Below are positions 1 through 10,728 of a DNA stretch of 64,000 nt, piece after piece. Source of the DNA: Larix kaempferi (lineage: Eukaryota > Streptophyta > Pinopsida > Pinales > Pinaceae); contig BSBM01000372.1 in NCBI GenBank assembly GCA_027924585.1, positions 36,778,501-36,842,500 on the forward strand. The letters are read 5' to 3'. Below the pieces are notes generated by a model. It saw only the letters and a program-made list of their open reading frames with translations. It searched no databases and was not told where the DNA came from. Each line of letters starts with the position of its first letter. Position 1 is the stretch's first letter. The translations under genes were made by a program, and so were the position numbers.

Positions 1-1733
1 ATAAAACCAAGAGCCAAACCCCCAAACAAACAACCCATCCACAGTAAACCCTGAAGTAAACATTCACCCCGAGGAGAACCCAAGCATGAAATCCCAAATA
101 AACCAAAATTTACACCAATTAAGAAACTTGGTTCAAGAACTTAGAACAACTAGGGAATCATCGAGAATCTCCCTAGCCACATCCTTCGACAACATCATTT
201 CCTCTGTTGACAATGCTCATGGTCAATTGACAAGCATAACCGAGTATAGGGCTAGGATGAGAGCATATTATCCCACTGGTATTAGTAGAGACCAAATTAA
301 AGACTTGAACATCTCAAAACAAACTCTAGTTAGCTTTTTCATTGACCCCATGACCAACCTACCCCCTGATCCATGCAAAAGGTTCCTTTGCATGGATTGG
401 TGCACATATGAGCCATGGAGACAAAACTAGATGAGTCGATGGTTCATGGTTTTTGACAAACCTCCTTGCAACAATAGGGAGGCCCCACTTTATTTTCTTT
501 GGAAACTATATGTGGAGTTTGTGTTGGGACTACATGTAAACTACTTCGACATTATAGAGTTTCATGGGGTTGGTCTTGGATATGCCCAAGATCGACTCGC
601 CGCTAGGCATAACCCATTGAGAGGACCACCTGCACCTAGGCGTATGCGTAACCCCTCCACAAACACCTCAGTTACTAGATCTCCTAGATGATACTGCCAC
701 TGCCATATCACAACTTAGTCATATTGTATTACAGCACATCATATTTGTGGAATCATCTAGGCATGACACATCATAGCAGCATGGAGAACCATAAAGTGTA
801 GGTCCTTCAATCCCCATTGATCATGGACCATTCAGCATAGCTAGTGGGCCAAAGGATCCTTTTAACACTCGAGGATTACCCCATCGATGCACTCACTATG
901 GCCATACCTTCCATGGCCCTACAGAGGATCCTGCACAAGATACCTTTATGTCTGAGGTTAGTACATGATTTGTAAATGGTTGATTGAATTTTTAAATGTA
1001 CATTTTACAATTGTTATATTAACATTGATTAGTGTATCGAATGTGGAATTGATGTTTTTGGCATGTGTAGTTGTTTCCAGATGAAACAACTGAATCAAGG
1101 TGGGAGGACATTACTGCTCCCAACCTTGATTCCACCATGGAGGCAATGGAAATTATTGTAGCACCTCACATACAGGTATATAAAATCGTTTATGGTTGTA
1201 GGATTTGAAAAATTATTTAGTTGTAATTTTTATATTTTATACGAGAAATCAATATTAATGTTTTTGTGTTTCCACTGGTGCATGCAGAGGATATTGAGCA
1301 CAGGTCTCCGCCTGTGCTGAGCATATCACCTGCCATGCAAGTAACTTGTTTGAAATTAATTATATATTTGATGTATCATGTGAAATTCATTATGTTTGTA
1401 TGGTTAATTTACATGTTTTTTATTCCAATGAAATGTATTTCATATGTTTATGTAGGTTCCATTGTCGACCATCTGATCACCATACACACACATTCCTATG
1501 TATATTCTACATAGTTATGTGTTTCCACATTTCATGTCGAGTCAAGTGATTGGGAAGTATGATCCAGTGATCGGCATTCTTGTATCCCCTCGTAGGCCAA
1601 TCCCACCCATTATACATCCACTAGGGTTATATCGCCACACACACCCATCCTCTCATGTGTTTACCTCTCATGACCAACATTTGGCTCCATCTGTCCCATC
1701 CACATCAACTCCATCCATTTCGCATACATAGAC
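1..1733 (+). pseudogene. Broken copy of an unrecognised multi-exon gene (family A, copy 1)
   Basis: I do not recognise the product. The main exon runs from the window edge to a stop at 691, with one in-frame stop at 428-430. It is related to the gene at 8.7-10.7 kb: PLYFLWKLYVEFVLGLH here aligns with PLYFAKHVYAEFVLEMH there, and FHGVGLGYAQDRLAAR with FYGAGRGCSYQHLGAR. Two downstream stretches look like short exons between plant-like splice sites: about 1070-1175 (LFPDETTESRWEDITAP, ending at a GTATAT donor) and about 1286-1340 (DIEHRSPPVLSISPAMQ, ending at GTAACT). The tail after about 1455 becomes proline/histidine-rich and low in complexity. The 5' end lies outside the window, and the LINE at 1.93 kb probably interrupted or replaced the 3' end. 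Homology to the second copy is seen directly; the exon structure is inferred. Confidence 0.45.
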
Positions 1734-1737
1734 TCCT

Positions 1738-1866
1738 GCCCATTTACCTACATCATCCCCCATATCCCTACCTACATCATCGTCCTCCCCCTATCTACAT
1801 TAGCCCTCATCCCCCTGCCTACATCATCACCCGCCCCCCAACCTACATCATCACTCACCCCCCTCT
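1738..1866 (+). repeat. Short C-rich minisatellite (CCTACATCATC-type units)
   Basis: About six imperfect copies of a unit containing CCTACATCATC separated by C-rich spacers. It lies between the family-A gene remnant and the LINE. Proline-rich open frames here come from the composition and are not evidence of a gene. Confidence 0.6.
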
Positions 1867-1929
1867 TTGAGAGAACTCCTAGACAAATTAGAATCCAAAA
1901 TCTCCTCCTAGACTCATAGATATCTCAAC

Positions 1930-3490
1930 TTGCCAATTCGCCTTATCCTTCTCAAATTTTTACTGCAATCCATGCCCCTTTACCTTTTCTCGGTCTTTAC
2001 AGCTCCAAAATGGGTCCTTAAAATAATGAAAAAAATCCAAAGATCCTTTCTATGGGGAGGAAACATGACAAATGCAAGTGGGATTTGGTCAAGTGTCAAA
2101 ACATATGCAAGACAAAGCGGGAAGGAGGCCTTGGCATCTGGGATCCCGAAATAAATAATCAAGTGCTCGCTGCCAAGATATGGTGGAAATGGGTAACAGA
2201 TGAAACCCCCACCTGGAATCAACTGTGGAACTGTAAATATGCCCCAGACTAGACCATCCAACGGAGAATCCGTTACAACCTGGATCCTCCTGTCTCTCAT
2301 GTGTCTCTCTCACTTGGTGGGCTGCCAACTGTCGACGAGCTCTAATACAGCAGCATAGCTTCTGGGAAATCAGAAGTAGAAGTAAAGCAAACTTCTGGCA
2401 CGACTCCTCGAAACAACGTCCAAGCCTCCACACTCACACAGCCCCACCAGAACTTCATACTCATTTCCAAGATAAGAAAAATTCAAAATTCATAGATTAT
2501 TGGAACTACTCGGATTCCTCAGAGGTTCGAATCTGGAAGCATCCTCAACAATGGGACCCCCTATCCCTATGGAAAGCATTGAGAACATCTGGAATGAGAT
2601 GAAAACAAGACACTTGAAATTCAACCATAATCCAGACATCCTCAAATGGAGCCACCTTCCGAAAGGCTCTTTCACAATCAAAGAAACCTATACCTTGAAA
2701 GCACAGGGTATAGAGGAGCAACAGAATCCAATATGGAAAAAGATCAGGGATCTAAATTTTTGGCCAAAAATATCTACCCCCCTATGGATGCTGGCTCATA
2801 GGAAAATTCTCACATGGGACAATCTCCTTAAAAGGGGCTTCCAATGACCCTCTAGGTGTATTATTTGTGGCACTTAGGCTAAAACCATTGATCACCTCAT
2901 GGACTCTTGTGCGTTGGCAGACGAGATATGGGACAAGATCGCAAGCATACCAACAGAATTCGTGGGGACATTGTCCAATCCATAGCTCAATGGGCTAATA
3001 GTCCCTTCCAAAGCATGGTGGTCAATCGTTTATGGGAACTAATACCAGGGATCGTGACTTGGAATATCTGAAAAGAAAGGAACAGAAGAATCTTTGAGGG
3101 AAAATCCAGACAAATTATGGAGATTTGGCATTCCATCAAAACCAATATGCAGGAAACTCTCGCAATTAAAAACTGGAACAATTTGGACTTCCCCATCTCG
3201 CCTCTTGAAAGAGACATCCTAAAATGATGGGAGCTTAATCTCAGCGCTCCTCCCCCGCAAAATCATGCTTCAAATGCCAACACCCCCAACCCGGAACTTT
3301 GGAGCAAACCACCAGCAAACTTCTACAAACTCAATTTTGAGGCATATAGCCAGGGAGAGGATGATCTGGGAGTCTCCTTCCACAATCAATGGCATTAGGC
3401 CTTGCGTTTCAACAATTTTTAAATCCTCCATTATCCCAGACAATCTAGGTGCATTTTTGGTGTCATGTTCGATCGCTCCCTAGTAGATAT
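1930..3490 (+). mobile_element. L1-like LINE remnant: RT C-terminus, zf-RVT and RNase H
   Basis: Degenerate 3' half of a plant non-LTR retrotransposon. About 1930-2050 reads as the end of the reverse transcriptase (MKKIQRSFLWGG). After a frameshift come KREGGLGIWDPEINNQ and AAKIWWKWVT. About 2500-2960 is the zf-RVT segment, with PKGSFTIKETY, LAHRKILTWDNLLKRG and a C..C...H...C pattern (CIICGT then DHLMDSC). About 3060-3180 has the usual KERNRRIFEGKSR linker, and about 3300-3390 (PPANFYKLNFEAYSQGEDD) resembles the start of an RNase H domain, as in some plant L1 lineages. Several stops and frameshifts interrupt it, and the 5' half including the endonuclease and RT catalytic core is missing. No target-site duplication or poly(A) tail was found. 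The 17-bp array begins directly after it. Confidence 0.8.
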
Positions 3491-3519
3491 GTTTGATGGA
3501 TCCAGAGGAGTCTCTTATG

Positions 3520-4254
3520 TTAAATTTTAAGCAAGGTTGACTTGAATCAAAGGTTTACTTCAATCCATGGTTGAGTTCAAACCATAGTTGACATCAATCC
3601 ATAGTTGATTTTTAAACAAGGTTGACTTCAATCCAAGGTTTACTTGAATCAACTATTGACTACAATCCAAGGTTGAATTCAATCCATATTTGACTTAAAT
3701 CCATAATTAACTTTTAAGAAAGGTTGACTTCAATCCAAATTTGACTTCAATTAAGGGTTGACTTGAATCCATAGTTGAATTCAATTCATGGTTAACTTCA
3801 ATCCATAGTTAACTTCAATTCAAGGTTGACTTCACTCCATGGTTGACTTCAATCTAAGGTTGACTACAATCTAAGGATGACTTCAATCCATAATTGAATT
3901 TTAAGTAAGGCGGACTTCAATCCATGGTTGACTTCAATCCAAGGGTGACTTTAATCCAAGGTTGACTACAATCCATAGTTGAATTCAATCCATTGTTGAC
4001 TTTAATCCAAGGTAGAATTCAATCTATGGTTGACTTCAATTTAGGGTTGATTTCATTCCAAGGTTGAATTCGATCCATGGGTGACTGCAATCCAAGGTTG
4101 AATTCAATCCATGGTTGACTGCAATCCAATGTTGACTACACTCCAATGGTTGACTTCAATATATTAATAATAGTAACATGAATGACTTCAATCCATGTTT
4201 GACTTGAATCCAAGGTTGAATTTAAACCATGGGTGAATTCAATCTACAAACACA
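3520..4254 (+). repeat. 17-bp tandem array, block 1
   Basis: Degenerate head-to-tail copies of about 17 bp, consensus GGTTGACTTCAATCCAA with many point changes, some units carrying TTTTAAGCAA instead. Near the end (4155-4265) is a distinctive segment with ATTAATAATA and then the near-palindrome CACTTTTAAAAGTG. The same segment recurs twice in the large array at 23.1-27.7 kb, so both blocks belong to one family in the same orientation. No coding potential. Confidence 0.9.
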
Positions 4255-4342
4255 CTTTTAAAAGTGGTTGATTTACGGGTGAATCCACGAATGTGGTTCA
4301 CCATTTTTGGCGGATCGCAAGGCAAAAATTTGTTTTTCGGAA

Positions 4343-4637
4343 CCTCGATCGAGATAATTTCAAGCCCTCGATCGAGGTTTTATATGCTCGATCGAGGGTT
4401 TAAAACTACCTCGATCGAGGGCTTTAACGTACCTCGATCGAGGATGTTTTAAACCCTCGATCGAGGGTCTAACCAAACCCTCGATCGAGCAAAATTTCGA
4501 TCGAGGGTTTGGTTTGACCCACGATCGAGGGTTTGTTCGAAACGCCAGAAAAAAAAAAAAACAAGTGTCCATGCGGTTGTGCATTGACAGACCCTCGATT
4601 GAGCAAACCCTCGATCGAGGGTTTGCTCGATCGAGGG
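4343..4637. repeat. Array of the palindrome CCTCGATCGAGG, block 1
   Basis: About a dozen copies of CTCGATCGAG, some extended to the 20-bp perfect palindrome AAACCCTCGATCGAGGGTTT. Centres lie near 4348, 4381, 4391, 4414, 4437, 4460, 4484, 4500, 4524, 4598 (mutated), 4614 and 4630, so the commonest spacing is 23-24 bp. Because the core is self-complementary both strands read alike, which produces spurious Arg/Ser/Ile-rich ORFs in all frames on both strands. A second block lies at 22.15-22.33 kb. I know of no named family for it. Confidence 0.9.
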
Positions 4638-4806
4638 AATGCGACAAAGAAAAAAAAAAAACAGGGCCCGACCGGCCCTGTTTTCGTGCTTGACAGAGAC
4701 AGAGACAGAGAACAGTGAACCGAGACCTCGACCGAGCACACGCCCGATCCACAGTGACGCCATAGTGACGTGACCTCCCCACAACAACACCATGTCATCT
4801 CTTCCA
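4638..4806. other. GC-richer segment with a small hairpin, next to the palindrome array
   Basis: A run of A, then a perfect 7-bp stem (4662-4668 with 4674-4680, 5-nt loop), then (AGAGAC)n and a segment rich in GACC and CCGA. No gene recognised. The hairpin and flanking runs are seen directly; any function is unknown. Confidence 0.5.
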
Positions 4807-7080
4807 CCAGGTGGGTGGAAATCCTACCATTCGTTTTGTTATTAAAAATATATATATATATTTCTTATTTTATGTATAAATTTGTGTATTTTTATCAAAT
4901 CTAGGTTTAATTTAGTTTTTTAGAAATGGTTAAGATGTAGGCAATTAAACTAAACCGCCATTGAAACCAAACTTATTGAAACAAAAAAAACCATTTGATT
5001 TAACTAAAACAAAAACCTATTTCAAACCAAAACAAAAACCCATTTCAAACCAAAACAAAAACCAAATTTGAAATAGATTTAGGGTTTTAGATATTTGTCA
5101 CTTATTTGTTTAAATTATTTAATTTAATTTTGTTTTTATATCAACCGGTAGCATTTCACCCCATAAATGCCATCGGTTTTATTTTAAAATGTGATTTTAC
5201 AAGCCGAAATGCTGCCCATTTTTTTCAATCCTCCGAGAACGCCAAGAGGATTGAAAAAAAAACCATTTAAACCTAAAACAAAAAACCATTTCAAAACAAA
5301 AACCAAAACTATTTTAAATTTGAAATACTTTTAGGATTTTAAATTTATTTTGCATTTATTTGTTTAAAAATTATTTGGTATGTGAATTTACAAGCAAAAA
5401 TGCTGCCAATTTTTTTTCAATCCTCCGAGAATGCCAAGAAGATTAAAAAAAAATCATATATTAATATTAATATTATAATATAAAAAATTAAAAAATAAAT
5501 ATTAATAATATATATAATCATATATTGTTTATTAATTTTTACTTAATTTATTTTAAAAAAATAATATTTAATAAATTAATAATATAATATAAAAAATTAA
5601 AAAATGAATATTAATAATATATAATCATATATTATTAATCATAACCATAACCATAACCAACTTGCCAAATTGTCCTAAATATGATCCCCTCTCCTCAGGC
5701 CATGAAAAGTATGTCCACAATGTGAGCATCAATGAAGATAAATTGGCCTGGAACCATAATGGATAACTTGGAAAAATTCCCAACATCAAGTGGCCTAACG
5801 TCATTAGATGATCAAGTGGCCTAACATAACATTATTAATATTAAAATAGGAAACATTTTATAAATATGATAATATTAATATTGTTTACATTATTAAAAAA
5901 AACTATCAATAATTATTTATAAAAATAAAAATAAAATAAAGACATATTGTGGAGAGAAATTCTCTTGTAGACAAGAAAATATCATAAAAAAATTAACATA
6001 TAGTAAATTAAATTATTATTATTAAAATAAAATAAGAAATAATTTAAATTTATAATAAACTATAATGGTTTATATTTCAAATAATTACTTTAATTAAAGT
6101 TCATTATATTTAATAATGATTGCTTACGAATAGACTATCGTAAAATATTGTTAAGAGTTATTATAATTAATCACAATTAATTATATTTAAATATGGTCTA
6201 TGTGTTGATTATATGATTTTTATGATTAACTATGATATTATGACTTTTATTTGACGTAAATATTCCATCCATGTCTAGGTTCGATATTTTGTGTCATAAT
6301 TAAATATGGTCTATGTGTTGATTATATGATTTTTATGATTAACTATTATATTATGACTTTTATTTGACGTAAATATTCCATCCATATCTAGGTTTGATAT
6401 TTTGTGTCAATCATATATAATATTGAGATCTTTTACCTATTATATATATATGAAATTAATGAAAAAAATTAATCATAAAAACAATAACATTTCTTTAAAT
6501 GAAATTAGTAAAATAAAAAACTAAACATAAGATAATAACATTTTTTTTTTAATTCTTTACATAATTATATACATGATATCTTATGTTAAAATTTAAAAAT
6601 TATGTTGAAATTTAAAAATCAGATACATATCACTACGAGTTCATTACGGTTATATTCTATTTTTCATGGTTAATGTTTTTTTAACATGTGAAATTTGTCC
6701 TCATATCACTTAAAGCTTCAACAGAAACTTTGAGCACGGTATCTCTGCACTATCTATGCACTTAGCAAAGATATCATGGACTAAGCACTTGTGACTTTTT
6801 ATTTTAAGATGTAATAAATACCAAAAAATTCACTCAATGTTAAGAATTTCTTTTATGTGATTTATTCTTATTTTTTAATTTTTTAATAATAGCATTGTAA
6901 AAAATTGCATTAAGAGTTCACCTTATCCTAATTTATCTAGATTTTAATAATAATAATAATATAATTAAAAATTATATTTATAATATTTTTTAATTTTCAT
7001 TATAAATAAAAATGATATTAATCTAGTTTTGTTTTTTTAATAAAATATCATATTATTATATCAAAAAGAGTACATGGCTT
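4807..7080. other. AT-rich spacer without recognisable genes
   Basis: Strongly AT-rich. It holds a degenerate duplication (about 5095-5265 and 5325-5450, both containing TCAATCCTCCGAGAA and ACAAGC), runs of CAAAACC-type repeats, and a short (AACCAT)n stretch near 5638-5660. No ORF of interest on either strand. Confidence 0.7.
6189..6416. repeat. Two-copy tandem duplication, 114-bp unit
   Basis: AATATGGTCTATGTGTTGAT begins at 6189 and again at 6303. The two units are nearly identical, with a few substitutions. Non-coding and AT-rich. Confidence 0.85.
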
Positions 7081-7435
7081 TATTACATTGGGCTTTGTTA
7101 GTGTTTAGACAACACAACAATCAGATTTTCAATAACTTCCCTTCCCCCACCATACATCAACTTGAGAAAAATGATGAATTTACTACAGACACATAAAAAC
7201 TGCCATTTGTTCTTCATACACTGATTCCTTACACTGAAACCTATACTACTATTAGCCAAGGAACAACCAAGACACGGATAAACCTGACCCAAATTACAAA
7301 AAGATTGAGGAACCATAGGAGCTATTCAGATGACCTTTGATGAAGTCACACTGATGGAAGGACGCGACTCCTTAATATTGCCTTCTCCCGCACATGCCCT
7401 ATCTCCAGAGGTGTCGTCCGCCACAGCCTGGCCTC

Positions 7436-8390
7436 CCTTTCCCGTGATCTTCACTAAACTAGTTGCACCCGCAGAGGTAATACCAGATCACCAGATCCCA
7501 GAGCAGGGGGTCGATAGAAATGTATCCCCATCTTGCTAGCCATTATGTCGATTTTCTTGTACATTAGTTGACAATCTCTATTATGTTCTTTCCAAGCCCG
7601 TGCTAGCTCCTTGTCACCGATTTCCTTGTTCGCAACTTCACTCGTTCCATGAGGACATGGGAGAGAAGCCCCTTCGTAGCCCAGTAGGTCACCATGAGCC
7701 TGTCGTAGGATGCCATCCCGCCAACAGTTGTCCTCGATTTTTGCACCCATTCTGTCACCTCCTCTCTAACTTACTCAATCTTGAGGGATTTAACTTGTTC
7801 CCATAAATTCTTCTCGACCTTCTCGATATCCCCGCAGATAGTTTGGGGGATTCTTTCTCAGAAGAAACAAGCCACTTGACAAACCCGCATTTGCTCTCGA
7901 GTCACCCTCAAGGGATTTTCTTCCTTAACCTTCCTTCCTCTCTTCGTAGCCTTATTCACCCTAGGAGCCATGATGACCTTCCAAGAGGTTTCCCGATATT
8001 CCTTACATAGGAATTCCAAAACTAAGCACCGTAAAAGCTTTAGGACGTTGAATAAGCTAGGAAATTTGCATGCCGATCCCGTCTTTCCTTCCTCATGTAT
8101 AACCTTGTCACCACTCTGATCCTTAATTTCTTTCATTATAGTTATGTCTTTTCCATCAAGTCACAGATTATCCCTGGCTTCAATGCACTACTTCTATTAG
8201 ATTGCGTCCTCTGGACGAGGACGCGGTTGTATTCCTTCCTCCTCATTATTCTCACGGCAGAATAAATGCTCATTCAATTAAGCATTGATTTCCTTAGTAC
8301 TTGTATCATCGACATGAGTGGGGCTATTTTATTCCAGGAACCTTCCTTTCACTCGATGGTTGAGGATCAATAGGAGCAAACTCTATTCCA
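7436..8390 (-). pseudogene. Broken unrecognised ORF (basic, MAPRVNKATKRGRK-type)
   Basis: On the minus strand one reading frame from about 8150 to 7600 keeps protein-like composition across two stops. It reads LFNVLKLLRCLVLEFLCKEY, then MAPRVNKATKRGRKVKEE, then EQMRVCQVACFF, a stop, DIEKVEKNLWEQVKSLK, a stop, and VREEVTEWVQKSRTTVGGMA. A frame change near 7630 continues as NKEIGDKELARAWKEHNRDC and ends in a stop near 7454. The pattern of basic linker plus charged coiled segments would suit a gag-like or ORF1-like element protein, but I cannot name a family. It is certainly inactive. Upstream (8150-8390) only fragments such as GIEFAPIDPQPSSERKVP remain. Confidence 0.35.
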
Positions 8391-8391
8391 T

Positions 8392-8690
8392 TGGTGGCCT
8401 TGAATTTGAATTGGAATTGAAATTGAATTTGGAATTGCATTTTAAATTTGAAATTGAAATTGAAATTTGAATTTGAATTTGAATTTGAATTTGAATTTGA
8501 AATGTGAAATTTAAATTTGAATTGAATTTGAATTTGAAATTGAAATGTGAAATTTGGAATAGAATTTGAATTTGAAATTGAAATGTGAAATTTGGAATAG
8601 GATTTGAATTTGAAATGAGAAAATTTGAAATTGAAATGTGAAATTTGGAATAGAATTTGAAAAAAAAATTAGAATTAGAAATTAAAATGT
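8392..8690. repeat. (GAATTT/GAAATT)n low-complexity tract
   Basis: About 300 bp of degenerate GAATTTGAATTTGAAATTGAAATGTG units. It directly precedes the family-A gene copy 2, and similar AT-rich simple sequence occurs between the two convergent genes and in the transposase intron. Confidence 0.85.
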
Positions 8691-8691
8691 G

Positions 8692-10728
8692 ATGCAGATA
8701 GTCCTGAAGAGAGATATTTGGTGCTCCATGCTCTGCAAAGCATGAGAGGATCTGACATCACCCAACAAGGTGGCCATTGGCAATGCTCCCGTTCACCGAG
8801 GAGTGATGCCAGGCCAGGGTCGACTGCCACTGGTGGCGGCAACAGGTGAGATAGTGTCTCGGTTCATCCCGACGACATACATGCAGATCCCCAGGAGGAG
8901 GATGTGCAACAAGACATAAGTGCATCAGGTGCGTATTTTTTGTTAGCACATTTTCAGTAAATTTTTAGTATATAATGCATTGAATTTCAGCTGCAAGTTA
9001 TAATATATATTTTTAGTAACATTTGTGTTTTGGTTTGGATCGCAGGTGCCCCATCAGGGGGATCGTACGATGATGAGGTTGCACAAATCACTCTCGCTGA
9101 CATCATTTCCCAGCGAGAGTGGGTGAGCTCATGTGTGAGCACTTTGAGGGAGGATTCTCCCACACGACGATCTTTGTCGATGATGTTATCGGCAATTGAT
9201 GAGATGTTGACCCTCTACCGAAGGGTAGGACCTCTCAGTGACATTTGGAGACATTCATGCCAGAGGAGGAGAGATGGTGTCATTGGGATCCACAAATGGG
9301 AGGATGTCAAAGTCACCATAAGAGGGCATGACATCAAGGGTGCTTTATTCGACATCCCTTCTGACCGCGCCCTCGGTCAACCGCTTAGACTCAGGGAGTT
9401 TAAGTTGGAGGTCGCTGCACCACATATATATGATAGATTCGTGGGAGCGTGGGGCATGTTCCCCCACCATGACCAAGTCCCATTGTACTTTGCAAAACAT
9501 GTTTATGCAGAGTTTGTTTTGGAAATGCACCCGGATTACACTAGCACAGGGTCCTAGTTCTATGGGGCTGGTAGGGGATGCTCCTACCAACATCTTGGAG
9601 CTCGGATAGACCCTGCCTTCGTGCCACTCACTCCAAGGTTGATACCGCTTCCAGACAGGGCGGTTATCAGGTCAGGGGATGTGGCACAATCATCCCAGCT
9701 TGCTGCAGAGGCTAGAGCTGACCTTGCAGACTCGTTTTTCACTGCCTTGGGCAGTGTTGCTGTTGTTGCACATGGAGAGGCATCTAGACCACCCCCTCCA
9801 TCTGCTGAGCCAAAGATAGAGCATGTCTCTAGTGACATGCTCAGGAGTTTCGATCGCGAGACCCTACTGCGGTATGCTGAGTCAGCAGGAGATGCATACT
9901 TTCAGTTATATCGTAGATGCGTCGCTACACGACAAGTATACTTTTGTACAATTATGTATATATGTTCTTCATGTTACATCATATCAATGTCGCAAATTGA
10001 ATGGTCAATAATACTTAAGGGAGTTGTATTCTATTGATCCATGCAGGGGACCCCATTCATGGATCAACTCTTTGGTAGCGAGCCATCTATTGGTTCGCCA
10101 GTCGGGGTAAGTTATAATTTATGTTCCAATTTAATTTGTGTTTGAATATTATTTCTCAGTTTAAATAATTTGTGTTTTATTTCTTAATTTTCGAGATTTA
10201 TGTTGTAGATCTTAACTTCAAATGAATTTCAAATTGTACAGGGAAATGGAAAGGCAGTAGATCCTGATTATGGACATGAGGACCACGAAGGTTCTGACGA
10301 GCCAGATCCAGAGACACATTTGAGTTTTAATTCATGTTCCAATTCATGTTATTTAGTCACATTTAGTAATTGATTTTTGTACTTTATGTTTCAATTTTTT
10401 ACGGATAGCTTTTAAATTATGTTAAATTTAGTTTTAATTTTTAATAAATCTAACTTATTACATGTAATGGAATATTACATAGGCATCGCAACAGGCGGGT
10501 GTCAGTGCTGCATTGGATTTCACACGTAGTTGGGATGTACCTCGAGTACATTATCCTGATGAAGGGCCATCTACCCGTATTCCTACCCAGATTCCGGATA
10601 TCACCATTGACACGGCGGATATGGCACAATTCCTTGAGGGTTTAGAGTCTCAGACACAGCAGCCGGCTGCTGCACAGGAGGGCAGTCAGAGGGACAATCA
10701 TAGGCCTCGTGGGGGTAGTGGCCGATGA
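8692..10728 (+). pseudogene. Unrecognised multi-exon gene (family A, copy 2), broken by two stops
   Basis: Predicted exons are about 8692-8928, 9046-9935, 10047-10106, 10242 to about 10320, and 10483-10728. The first three junctions have GT donors and AG acceptors and keep the frame: the first exon ends with one base that completes the GGT codon at 9046, and the 9936-10046 intron is phase 0. In-frame stops occur at 8847-8849 (TGA) and 9555-9557 (TAG), and the donor after about 10320 is unclear. Segments include EVAQITLADIISQREWVSS, IYDRFVGAWGMF, PLYFAKHVYAEFVLEMHPDY and, in the last exon, ASQQAGVSAALDF ... MAQFLEGLESQTQQPAA ending at TGA 10726-10728. The acidic, Ser/Pro-rich C-terminal part looks disordered. 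No known domain recognised. It is convergent with the transposase gene at 13.8-20.4 kb, so it could be a second gene of the same element; that is inference. Confidence 0.5.

Noticed and set aside
4360-4807. Overlapping ORFs on both strands rich in PRSR / SIEG / LDRG
   Set aside because: They are translations of the palindromic CCTCGATCGAGG array, open in several frames at once.
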